Source: Biscogniauxia marginata (lineage: Eukaryota; Ascomycota; Sordariomycetes; Xylariales; Xylariaceae). Taken from it: DNA of 64,000 nucleotides. Below, piece after piece: positions 39,513 through 49,700 of the stretch. The position numbers were made by a program, and so were the translations under genes. The stretch spans positions 1 to 64,000 of the forward strand of contig MU404174.1 in assembly GCA_022695795.1 (NCBI GenBank). The letters are read 5' to 3'. The stretch's first letter is position 1, and each line of letters begins with the position of its first letter. Below the pieces are notes generated by a model that was not told the origin of the DNA, searched no databases, and saw nothing but the letters and a program-made list of their open reading frames with translations.

Positions 39513-41281
39513 CTAGGTAGCTAGGAAAGAATACCAGTGCTTCGTTAAATCATAATAGGAGCAACGGTAACATATTTTGTGACTTGTGACTCTGACTAGG
39601 CTAGGTCTCTTCAGATTTGCGTTACATATTTGGAACCATATAAAGAAACAAAAAAAGCTGAGACAACCCGGAAGGGCGGCAAATTTCCAGCTCTCATCGT
39701 CTTTTCGATAGATCCCAGTCCACCAGGTCGCCGTTGCGCTGGTTATTTCACCTAACAAGTCGGGTACACAAGGGTCACCAGTGATTGCGAGAAGCTGATA
39801 TACACAACTTGGTGGTGATAAGTTAATGGACGCTACCCTGTGTTTACTTTGTTGTTTGGGGGGGGGGACCTTGGCATGCATACTTCCTTCAATGCTATTA
39901 GAGTCAAATTGCACGGCAACGACACGGTCAGACCGTGACAATGCCTTGAGTTTGATGTGGTATACCTGTTTGGGATCAGAGTCTGCTTTCATGGGACGCC
40001 TTGCCGTCTAAGCACCTGCTTACCTTGAAATATGGGTGCGTGCAAGTCCGGGAAGCGAAGGATGCCGATATACACGACTGTCTTCTCGTGCCTCTCAGTC
40101 TTATAAAAGGCGCTTTCAAAGCCAGCTATCGTTGCGCCGGACCAAGCAACTATTTCGGCAAGACTGGTGATGGGAGTTGGGGTTGTAGCAATGATGTCGC
40201 TGTCCTGGATCAGATTGTGAAACTACAATTCTACCTGCCGGGGCAATCAGCAATGATGGAAAAGGGGGCTCTTTAACAACTGCCGGATCTGGACTTCCAT
40301 TAACCTTCAACACATTCACCTCGTTTTTTATAGAAATATATCTTGGCGATGGATAGGGTCACCAAAGGGCTCGACGAGAGAGTTGTTCAAGAAAGCCATT
40401 TCGACAGCCTTCCATTGCCGTTGTTCAGGGTTCATATCTTTATCATCCCTATCGTCCCCACAATCATGACCTTTAGGTTCGTATCCATGTGCTTCACCGA
40501 TTCTACGGAGAGCCACCCGTACGATGGGGCAAGGACAACATGAAGGAAGTCGTCTCGGGAGACATAACTCATCTTGATCTGCAGATCAGCATTAAATCCA
40601 GGAATTTGAGGAGCTGAGCACTACTAACTCACCTTGGAGGCATCAAAGTCGTCGAGGAAGTCCTTGACGGCTTTACCGGTCTCAACGAAGACGTTCGTGG
40701 TCGCCTTTGCAGAACCCTCATATCCACTTCCGCCCGTTGTACTCCCATCCGTGGCATCGCCAGTTCTAATACTACCTAAGACTCTGATTTCCTTCATGAC
40801 GCTGTTATCAACAGGATGGCTGCCCTAGGCAGCTGTATTGATACTACCGCAGGGATTAGCATTGCTGCTGCTGTGGTGGGACATCATGAGATAGCTCAAT
40901 AGGCCGAAGATATGCAGGACATATTGTGCAGAGAATGACGACGAAGACGCGCCGTACCAACGCCTCTTCAGCACGCCTTGAGCACGCCTAAGTCAGGCAG
41001 TTTTCAGTGCTGCCGCCTCATCTCTGCTTGACGATAGAAGCTGCCCCACGGTTGGCATCCAACGGGAGGCCTGTATCAACACCGCTCTCTCCTTTATGCA
41101 TCGGCCAAGACATCCATTTCAATGCAGAGTTCCAGTTAAAGATAATCGGGGTGCCATATGATCGCCTCATCACAGAGCGCTCTATCACGGCATCGTCGTA
41201 CACCATGTCAGTTATCACACCGCCCGTCACAATTGAGGCACCTGAATCTTCGTGTATCCTCGCATAAAACTCCCTTGCCAA
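39513..41281 (-). pseudogene. Decayed multi-exon hypothetical gene
   Basis: Protein-like segments follow each other on the minus strand in changing frames. The order is: FYARIHEDSGASIVTGGVI (41281-41020); KEIRVLGSIRTGDATDG to FLDDFDASK (40800-40640), with a plausible GTGAGT intron into SYVSRDDFLHVVLAPSYGW (40560-40490); RRIGEAHGYEPKGHD to GDPIHRQDIFL; DIIATTPTPITSLAEIVAW to RFPDLHAPIFQ (40215-40035); and VYHIKLKALSRSDRVVAVQFD (39965-39900). Some joins need frame changes, a 38-nt intron, or passage over a TAG near 40232. That suggests either a broken gene or a model I cannot complete. No family is recognised, and no 3' end could be fixed. Confidence 0.4.
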
Positions 41282-41797
41282 GGTTATCGATGTGTAGTAG
41301 GTGACATTTTGCGTGTTCGAGTTTTATCCGACTGTTTTTCGTTGCTTCTCCGTCCGTCCAGCCTGTCTACTTTTGTCAGAAAGGCTTGCCCTTGCGACCT
41401 GACGCTGCAGTGTAACGCACCCGATGATGGGTTGGGGATCTCCGTCCGGTGTCCTAGATGTGGTAATGATGTTTTGATGATGTTTTGATGATGTTTTCAT
41501 GATGTAGAATGAGTTTACCACTGCAACTGCGCGATGCCCAGCCCGGAGGAGGCTGGCTGGATGTGTTACCCGTTGCACCATGACGTCTCTTTAACACGCA
41601 ACACAGGGAAGACGGGCAAAGACAGAAGGGGGTTTTCAACCATCATTATAAGTTATAAGACATCAAGATACCCAGCTCAACTTCTGCTCATCACTCTCAC
41701 TTCAGAAACCAACAACATATCCTTACTGAACATTAGCCATCTAAATCCATATCTCCTCCACATAGCCGACAGTTTTCCCGACTAAACTGCCTATACA

Positions 41798-42061
41798 ATG
41801 AGTTCTCCGGCTCCTAATACCAGCACCGACACCAATACTAGCCCACCCGGCAGCAACACGGCTAACGACCCCGGCGCCAATAAGGGTATCACCACGGGTG
41901 ACATCGGGACTGGCGCCGCCACGGGCGGTGCCTCGACAGGTGGCGCTGGCACAGGCGGCGCCGCCGGCTCGACCGGAATCGGCAGCGGTCCCCAAAGCGG
42001 TGAAGGCAGCGGCGGCGATGCTTCTGGTGGCCCTACATCATCTGGAGGGATCACGTTCTAA
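41798..42061 (+). CDS. Small Gly/Ser/Thr-rich protein
   Basis: A single-exon frame of 87 codons. The N-terminal third is Ser/Pro/Asn/Thr-rich (MSSPAPNTSTDTNTSPPG); the rest is Gly/Ala/Thr/Ser repeats of the type GxGTGAATGGASTGG. There are no cysteines, no signal peptide and no membrane segment, so it is probably disordered. The start has a favourable context (ACA before ATG) after a CT/CA-rich leader of about 130 bases, typical of fungal 5' untranslated regions. The compositional bias is also what a GC-rich repeat could give by chance, so coding status is moderate. It sits between a decayed gene and an AT-rich island. Confidence 0.5.
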   Translation: MSSPAPNTSTDTNTSPPGSNTANDPGANKGITTGDIGTGAATGGASTGGAGTGGAAGSTGIGSGPQSGEGSGGDASGGPTSSGGITF

Positions 42062-42509
42062 TTTGGACTCATCTCATCGGTAAGACCCCCAATCCGGAAA
42101 TCACAACCTGGCCGGCCGGTAAGAGTATCAGCTGAATAGATTTTGAGCAAGGGGAATGGATAACGCATTTTTGCGTTGGCGATGGAGAACGGCGAGTGGT
42201 AGCTGCTAGCTAGCCAGATCAGACACGTGTGTTGAAAAATAGAGCTGCGAGCTCGCGTTGGACATGTTGTAGCTAGGTATCTTAGCATCAAGTGAAATAT
42301 GATGGGTTTCAACGCTACTATATTTCTTCTTGCGCGGGTGAGAGCCCGGGAGGACAGGAATTGTCAACATATATCGGCTTCTCCCTGAATGGCTAACCCT
42401 AGCCACTGAATCCCTAGGCCTCGTTCTCCCATCCTGCCGGCAAATAATCTGGTGGCATTAATACACCCTTTTCTTCTCCTCCCCGTTATAATTGCCACCG
42501 CCTGCTCTT
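42062..42509. other. 3' flank of the small Gly-rich ORF
   Basis: No feature recognised. Composition falls toward AT at about 42510, where the next AT island begins. Confidence 0.5.
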
Positions 42510-42846
42510 TTAATTTACTTAATATATTTTCATATATTTACTACTTATTAAAAAGAAAACCTTTAATTTATAAGTAAATTAATTAAATTATTAAAATTAT
42601 TAAAATTATTAAAATTATTAAAATTATTAAAATTATTAAAATTATTAAAATTATTAAAATTATTAAAATTATTAAAATTATAATATAATTAAATAATATA
42701 AAAAAGACATATATAAATTTAATTCTTTTTCTTTCTTTTTTCCTTATCTCGTATTAACTTAATATTAAATAAATAAATAATGTTAAAGCCTTGCCTCGAG
42801 TAAATAAGCTAAACCGTGATAATATTAAAGTTTCGTAGCTAGTATT
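42510..42846. repeat. AT-only island with 9-bp tandem repeat
   Basis: Nearly pure A/T sequence. At 42584-42681 it contains about 11 head-to-tail copies of the 9-bp unit ATTAAAATT. The remainder resembles the island at 38675-39020. It is probably RIP-degraded repeat DNA with later slippage expansion. Confidence 0.75.
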
Positions 42847-42896
42847 AAATTAATATACAAGTCGATGACGGCTAGCGAATCCCTAGTGTTATAAGT
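42847..42896 (+). pseudogene. 5S rRNA relic (3' part) with transition mutations
   Basis: The stretch GTCGATGACGGCTAGCGAAT and the following CCCTAGTGTTATAAG match the 3' third of the two intact 5S genes in this window, with differences that are mostly G to A or C to T. No recognisable 5' half remains upstream, where the sequence grades into the AT-only island. It appears to be a dead copy, consistent with RIP acting on a larger duplicated unit. Confidence 0.7.
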
Positions 42897-43204
42897 ATAT
42901 TGCTACCCCCCTTCCCGCTCTTTGTATTTATCTATTATTACTATCTCATTGTACAGAAGATCATGCTTTTATTATTATTTAAAAAAAGGAATGTTTTAAG
43001 CTTTAACTGCAGCTCTACTAATACGTACGCAATACGGTATACATTAAAAAGGCTAATACACATGTCACCAGAGTCTAGTTATTACAGAAGAGGGGTGGAT
43101 AGGAGCATTCTAGTCAGTAGGTTCAATATATACCCGTCTCTTTATCGCAGAGTTTAGGTAGTTTTATTTATTTTTAATTTATTATTTCTCAACGTGAAAC
43201 TTTT
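42897..43204. other. Short spacer
   Basis: 3' flank of the transporter gene on the minus strand. An 85-codon plus-strand frame here has no family features. Confidence 0.5.
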
Positions 43205-44814
43205 TCATCCCGTCCCGACCCACCATTTCCCATCTCTGACATGTATCCAAGTCAGCCAGCCCCTTGATAACCTCTCTGCCTCAGCGACGGTCCCGGAGAC
43301 GGACGAGGGCCTACCATATGCTCGTTCATCGCCCATTGTCCATATACATACTAACAGCAAAGATGCGACTAACGATATCACGACTAGGAATGGTCTCCGT
43401 ATGAATAGCCATAGATGAGCCTTTTCCTTAGGTCCTGGAGTTGAGTGGTTCTTTGCCCATCGGATGCTAGCCTTGAGATTCATCTTCATCTCCTGCCAGC
43501 TCGACTGGTAGAGCAGCAGGCCGACAAGTGCCAAGCCGTAGCCGAATAGCTGTAGACCCGCTATCGGAGTACTCCAAATTGCGACAGCGGCTATGACGAG
43601 GAGAATATTTTTCAGGATGCCGGTGAGGACGAGGACAAGACCGGATGTTTTGCCGATCTGTAGTACATCAGCGATACCCCATTAGATGGGTCCTTCCGTC
43701 TAAACGTACAAGGAGGACACTGGAGACGTTCAATAAAAATGCGATGGACGCGTTCAATAGTAGCATTCCACAGCCAACCTCGGCAGCGTGTTGCCACTCG
43801 AAAGAATTCCACCCGAAAGCGTAAGAGACGAGGAAGTTTGCGAGGGCGCATACGGGGGCGTAATAGTAGAGGCTGACGAGGGGGTCCATTTTCAGGCCCG
43901 AATCCGACACGAGGTGCTGGATCATAACGACGCGGATGGACTCGAAGATGATGCCGCCGACTTGGTATATGAACCCAGGCCACGAGAAATGGATCTCCCC
44001 GACGCTAGCCATGAGCACGCCCGCGACTATGAGCAAGATGTGTAGGAGCTTTTTCCACGTCGGATGCTCGAGACCCCAGAGCCAACCGACAAGGAGGGTC
44101 ACAACCGGTGCGGCGGCCTAGAAGAAGGAGTAGTGTTAGTGAGCGTTGACTTTCTCTCTCTCTCTCCCCCCTTTCCCCTGTCTCCATATCTACCCGGTGT
44201 AAGATACGAAATCGCACCGACCTTCAACATCTGTATAAAAGGCACGCTGAGGTAGAGATAGACCAAGTTACTGCAAATCATACTGCCGCTATACAGCAGG
44301 CCGATGGGGACCACGGCTCGGACGTAGAGTCGACGGGTCATGTTGATCTTACGGCGGCCATCGAGGAGGGTAGTGGTCTTGGCGAGGGTCTGGGTGGCCA
44401 GAGTCGCAAAGGCCATATGCCACCACGTTAATATGACGGCTAAGCGCGTAAAAAAAAGGTCAGACGAGGAGGGCAAAACTAGGACAGACATGTTATATCT
44501 ATATCTAGATCGGAATCTCCAAGCTTGGTGGCAGATACTCACGATAACCTAAGGTAGGTAGGTAGGGATATGAAAATTAGTGACATTGGCGCCTCACGCG
44601 TCGGCGGAGCACAGGGCAGACTTACGGAACCCCGTGTTGGAGATAAGCCATTTGTTGAAGAGGATGGTGAGATTGGAGAAGAATATCCAACACCTTTCAT
44701 GGCGTCGCATGTGATTTAGTTTCAACCCTGATCAGGAACGGCCGGGGTCACATCTTACGCTATGTAGACACCAGGATGCAGCGTGAGACCAGCTCTCGCT
44801 TCGGGGATGGACAT
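43205..44814 (-). CDS. Triose-phosphate/nucleotide-sugar-type (TPT) transporter with microexon
   Basis: Six exons, complement(join(43205..43657,43710..44117,44222..44439,44543..44548,44626..44693,44759..44814)), 402 aa; all introns are GT/AG and in phase. The N-terminus reads MSIPEARAG, HPGVYIACWIFFSN, LFNKW, then GFRYPVILTWWHMAFATLATQ. The residues R-Y-P of GFRYP come from a 6-nt exon. About ten membrane spans follow, with the family blocks SNLVYLYLSVPFIQMLKA, PVVTLLVGWLWG, FESIRVVMIQHLV, LYYYAPVCALANF, INVS-like LLNVSSV, GKTSGLVLVLTGILKNILLV and GYGLALVGLLLYQ. This is the TPT/DUF250 branch of the drug/metabolite superfamily (SLC35-like), which moves phosphorylated sugars or nucleotide sugars across Golgi or ER membranes. 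The substrate cannot be named from sequence. Confidence 0.88.
44543..44548 (-). other. 6-nt microexon of the TPT transporter gene
   Basis: GTTATC is bounded by a TTAG acceptor and a GTGAGT donor. The upstream intron (44549-44625) and downstream intron (44440-44542) each have good GTAAGT/GTGAGT donors and CTTAG acceptors. Including the six bases restores the conserved GFRYP motif; skipping them also keeps the frame but deletes Arg-Tyr. Confidence 0.75.
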
Positions 44815-45341
44815 GTCGATACTGGAAGATAGCGAGTAGGGAAAATAGAATGAAAGGTAATGTTCCCAACTGTTTGCTATCTATGTGTGGTGGGAAAAGA
44901 GGCTGGGCCGGAGCGAGGCTGTTAGGCTTAGAGACAAGGCGGATAGAAAAACCTGCATTGATTCAGACGGTGGCCCGGAACTAGTCAACCTGAAAAAGTG
45001 GCCTGGGATTGAATTGTCAATGGTACATGTTAAGTACCTAAAGGATTTACTGGAAGCGACGGGCGACTTCAAGTTGTTAACGAAGAGCCTTGTCTGTCAT
45101 TAGCACTAGCACGTGCCTTACCCGTGTTGTTAGATTGAAGTCGCGAGTTCTGTCGAGGAAGACGAGAAAAGGAGAAAATAGTGGGCCCGGACACACACCA
45201 GACCAGTCCGTTTACATCTGCCAAGTTTCCCCCTCCTACCTCGCAACCCCCTTAGTACCGTCCATTATCATCCATCCAACTATGCTACTTTTTTGTTTTT
45301 TCTCCTCCCTTTGCTACCCCTATTTATTATCTTCGCCGTCA
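44815..45341. other. Upstream region of the transporter gene
   Basis: Probable promoter of the minus-strand transporter gene and 3' flank of the Ser/Gln-rich frame behind RPA3. T/C-rich strings occur at 45275-45360. No other gene is supported. Confidence 0.5.
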
Positions 45342-46001
45342 TCATCCTCGGCTCCACCAACCACCGTCATCATCCTCGCTCTCGGTGTCGTCTTCAAGAA
45401 ACCAATTCCAGTTCTTTTCCTCGCGAATCCTTTCCAGATCCTCCTCGAGCGAGGACGGCACCGTGGCCTCTGTACCGCTCACTGGGTCCCCGGAACGAGA
45501 ATGGGACCCTCCCGGGGCAGGGGAGCTTTGCCGAATATCCCGATGCCCGTGAATTTGAAATAGCGAGGAGCCGAAGAAAGAAGAGGGAGAGGGTAAAGAG
45601 GGGTAAACTATCTCACCGGTTGATCGTGCTGTGTGAGGGCTGGATTGAGAGAGATGTGTTTCTGGTGACGATGGTGCGGACTCAGACGGAGATGGTGTAA
45701 ATTGCACAGGTTGCATATTTTGGGCACTCAGGGGTTGAGACGATGCTGTGCTCTGCGTTTGGGCCGTTAATTGTGAGGGTTGGGGTGTGTCCTGGATGGT
45801 AAGTTGCGATAACTGTTCATCCAGGCCAATTGATCCATATGACGACTGGGAGCTTGAGGAAGCAATTGTCGACATAGATTCACGTCGCGAGCTAGGTTGG
45901 GCCTGAAGGTAAGTATGATCATTAGACTGAGATTGCGGCTGTAGAGGTGGCGGTGGTTGGATTGATGATGGTGGGCGCTGAGATCCAGCCGGCCAACCCA
46001 A
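45342..46001 (-). CDS. Ser/Gln/Pro-rich open frame directly behind RPA3
   Basis: 219 codons; the frame is open for a further eight codons up to the RPA3 stop codon, which lies in this same frame. The first ATG inside it is at 45875 (MSTIASSSS), giving a protein of 177 aa if it is a separate gene. Composition is Ser/Gln/Pro/Thr-rich. It ends with a charged helix and an aromatic/acidic tail, LERIREEKNWNWFLEDD then ESEDDDGGWW, which looks constrained and not random. No family is recognised. It may be an independent gene, a C-terminal extension of RPA3 reached by UGA readthrough, or an alternative exon. A weak GTGCAC donor after THQYKDLF and a CTCAG acceptor at about 45980 would join the two in phase. 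Confidence 0.5.
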   Translation of the reverse strand: MGWPAGSQRPPSSIQPPPPLQPQSQSNDHTYLQAQPSSRRESMSTIASSSSQSSYGSIGLDEQLSQLTIQDTPQPSQLTAQTQSTASSQPLSAQNMQPVQFTPSPSESAPSSPETHLSQSSPHTARSTGEIVYPSLPSPSSFFGSSLFQIHGHRDIRQSSPAPGGSHSRSGDPVSGTEATVPSSLEEDLERIREEKNWNWFLEDDTESEDDDGGWWSRG

Positions 46002-46025
46002 GGATAAGCGCCCGCGCGCGAACCG

Positions 46026-46715
46026 TCAGTTCATACCACCGCGGTCTGCGTGCACGAAGAGATCCTTGTACTGGTGCGTGACATCGACGACACTCTGGCA
46101 AACTTGATAATCTGCAATGGCAAATCGTTAGAAAATCAATACCCTCATCGTTCACATGGGAGCATTGTGGTGTCGTGGCCAGAATGCAGGCGCAACAGGG
46201 GCATGTATGAACCGCAGTACACTCTTGACGCCGGTGTATTTGGGTATTATCAATATGCGTATGGTATATGGCAGGTTTTGCGAACTAGTAAGTGACGAGT
46301 TCCGCAAACCGAGATGGCTCCTAGGCCAGTACGTACCCACGTTGTTGCCCAAGTCCATTGCATTATACACCTTAATGGTCAAGTCCGGATTTACCTTTCC
46401 GATGATTTGGGCCCCATTCCCAGCCATCAGATGAGATTCCTATCAAGACATGTAAGTGAGAATACCAAACTTTTCTTTTTCTTTTTCCCCCCTTCCTTTC
46501 TGGGATCGGCTATGCCCGCGTGGCAATCCGCCTACAAGGTGATAAGTGGGGTGATTGGGACTCACGCGGTTCAGAATAGCAGCAACTTGTCCGCCGGCGT
46601 CGATGATAGCAGAATCCCCACGGAGTTGCACGACCTTACCTACGACCATGACATTCTGCCCGACAAAGGCATCGATCATGGTTGCAGAAATGCGGGGGGT
46701 TGATATTGCCTCCAT
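46026..46715 (-). CDS. rfa3: Replication protein A subunit 3 (RPA14/Rfa3)
   Basis: Three exons, complement(join(46026..46111,46337..46439,46566..46715)), 112 aa, close to the usual 110-120 for this subunit. It reads MEAISTPRISATMIDAFVGQ, then NVMVVGKVVQLRGDSAIIDA. The splice joins AILNR to ESHLMAGNGAQIIGKVNPD, and then NNV to DYQVCQSVVDVTHQYKDLF. These are the beta-strands and the C-terminal trimerisation helix of the single OB fold of RPA3. Introns are GTGAGT/GATAG and GTACGT/TGCAG, in phase. RPA binds single-stranded DNA as a heterotrimer in replication, repair and checkpoint signalling; this subunit serves trimer assembly. The ATG at 46715 was chosen because IxTPRIxA directly follows, as in relatives. 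The stop is TGA followed by C, with a long open frame behind it. Confidence 0.93.
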
Positions 46716-49700
46716 TGTGGGGGAACTCAAGGGGTAAGTAGATAGTGGCTACCAAATCTAAGAAAATAATGAATGGAAGATGCCTAATATGGGGTTGGGT
46801 CCTGGTCCCATGCACGTTCTTGGGTTGACGTTTGGGGGGCTGCCAGTGTTTGTTCCCGAAGAGGTTGTGTGATGGACTTTGAAGGAGTGAGGTAGTCCGT
46901 TGGGAATTTTCAGACGCGTCAGGTTACATTGAATTCTATTCGACTCGTTGATTCGTCAATTGCGGTTTTATGTATAAATAACAGTGATTATTGCATTATC
47001 GAAGTCTTGATATGTGCAGGTGTCTGGGCATCCTCTACTTACCTACATAAGTTTATTTCTCGTGTCTAGTGTAGGTACCTACCCCGACATGGTGGGTATG
47101 CACTAAGTCCTATATGATCGATCCTAGTTTACATCGACCATGCAGTTAAATCTTGAATGGATACCTAACCTACCTCAACATATCATTATTTTCGATTTAA
47201 TTTGGTTTGCTCAAAAGTCCTTGCCGATATGCCCCAGGAATAAGCAAAGCTACTGCTGGATGTACATCTGCCAGTTTAATGTTGTAATCTATATGCACCT
47301 AAGTCAACTTACACAGCATATGTTAGGGTTTCAACTCTTCCCCACTCATCTACTCAGCTATTGCTACATATGACAACATACCTTAGGTACCTACTAACCT
47401 CTCCGCTGCGCTACGCAGCCACCTGCAGTTGCTCACAGCTGTACATCGGCCGGAACAAGGCCCGGCGTTGAATTCCTTCCCAGACGGCCCCACTGCGGAG
47501 AACCCTGAAAAAAAAAAAAAAAAAAAAGAGAAGAGGGACAAAGGGACAACCCGAATATTCAAGAATGTTCAAGCGCATACTTCATCCGCATCGAATCGTA
47601 TCGAACCATGCCATCCCATGGCGACAATTTGATGCCGCCAAACACCGACGAGGCAAACTGCGTCATATATCAGCCTTTTCAGGTCGCACAAGATATCTAA
47701 CCGTGCCGAACAGAGTGACATGTTGTAAATGCCCAACCCAGGAAAGACCAATTTAGATACGATCAACGGATCAGGATATCCGTTCGGCTCATCTCGTGAT
47801 GGCCCCCTATCGGCAACGGCTTCCGGAGGCGGTATTCTGAAGGGGGGGGGGAGCAACAAGATTGTTCGATTCCTAGGAGATTCGCGCGATCTTCCCCCGA
47901 TGTTCATAGCGCCGTCCAGTGACGGCCATTCGGCCTAACAACCGAGAGCGAGCGTGTTGCTCCAACAAGTCTTGGCTAATCTCTGCGATTGCTTGACAAG
48001 CAACAGAGGTGATATGACGACGGTTGTACGACCGGAAGCTGCAGTGGCGCAGCACAGTCGGTGCAAGTATCGTAGCAACGTCGCGCACTCCGAGGCCCTG
48101 GAGCAGCTGGGGACCAACCCGGTGCCGCAGTGCCGCCGTCTCGCGATCTTCCGGGTCAAATCGGCGAACGTGCAATATTGCGGCACCGATAGGATAGGGC
48201 TGGTTTGTGGCTTGGCGGCTTAGGCTAGTTTACGTCTGAGAGCCATGTCTTATCCTTGCGGGTCACATGGCTAGCGGGAGGCAATCTTTGGCCACGGAGC
48301 GACAGGATGGCAAAAAGGTTCATGTCGTGCTGTCGACCTTCGTAGAAGTTGGCTCGATGATCATCTACAGGATCCCGCCGATCCCGCCCCGCAATCGAAC
48401 CCCGGAGCCTAACAAGCTCCAAGAGCCAGCTAGAAGCAGCCAGACTGGCGATCTGGCGACGTCAATCGTTAGGGCCAACATTTTTCCCACGCCGAGTTCC
48501 TGGACAAATCTGAAGTCGATCAAAATAGGGCCGCCAATCATCTCCGTCGTCCCAAGTTGTCTGTACAAGGGTAGGTAATCAGTTGACCACTCTAGGGCTG
48601 CCGAGCCACGAACTCTAGTCTAATCTTGCTGGGAGTCCATAAATCCAAAAAGGCAACAATGAAAAATCAAATAAAACCACGCGAAAAAAAAAATTATGTC
48701 GGCCTCGTGTCTAGTAATTAGTATATTTCGATATGGCGAAGGCGAATAGTCAGGGGGCATGCAATTCCGGCGCCCCGTCCGCCGTCCGCCGTGCTGTGCG
48801 ATTTTCCTATTTGGGTCACTCGTTCCATTGTGCTGCCAGCTAGTTAGTTGGCCCTTGTCGGTAACATCATAGGTAGCGTTCACTATTGAGCCTCCCACGA
48901 CATGTGGTGCCTGGTTGTCGTGTGAACTCTCGCATACGTTGTGTGTCGATCTTCAGACTGTTAGCAAAGTCGACGCTACCCAGGGGTCATGTGCCAATCA
49001 GACTCTGAACAATTGCACCGGCGAACCCTAAAACTCCAAATCCAGCACAGCTAGACCGTTATGCTAGTCGATTCTCGGCTTCTAGAACTCGCATCCATGT
49101 CTTGGCCCCTGCGCAACTTGCGCGTCATAGCATAGTCGGTTCGATCAACTCCAAACTATACGTATGGGGAACCCAAAGGAAGCAATTAGACTTCAGGACT
49201 CACGACAACTCATACGTTGCCTAATGACATGGAAGTCCGGGGTACCGAGAGTTTGTCGATCCTACTCCCATGTGGCGTGGTGTAGCTTCGTAGCCTTCCG
49301 CTACATCCCACCTAAAGGTAGTTCAATATCTGAATAATCAACAATCCTCGACCATGGCCCATATCCCAGACCTCAGAAGCAAACAATAGCCAATTGACAG
49401 CCATCTTCTCTTCACTCGACCTCTTTCTCCTTTGACATTTGTCGTCTAAAGTTTCTCCCAAACTAAACAGACCTTGCTTCTTTGACATTCGCGATAACAC
49501 CATGTCATCTATACCATAGCCATAGCCACTCTACGCAGGCGATGGCACTTGGTGCGTGGTTGTGTGGTGCGTGGCAAGAGACACCGCGGCCCAGAACATA
49601 AAAAAAAAACCGTACGTGGGCACCTCTGGGTAGGTAATTTGGTTTCTACCATGACCCTGTTCCGAAGACTCGAGTCGAGATGGGATGATTAGTTATGCGG

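Noticed and set aside
43495..43530. tRNA-like string GCTCGACTGGTAGAGCAG
   Set aside because: Lies inside a well-supported transporter exon and lacks a T-arm.
48370..48420. TTCGA-containing string read as a possible tRNA T-arm on the minus strand
   Set aside because: The flanking bases do not pair as a T-stem and no A-box is found at the right distance.
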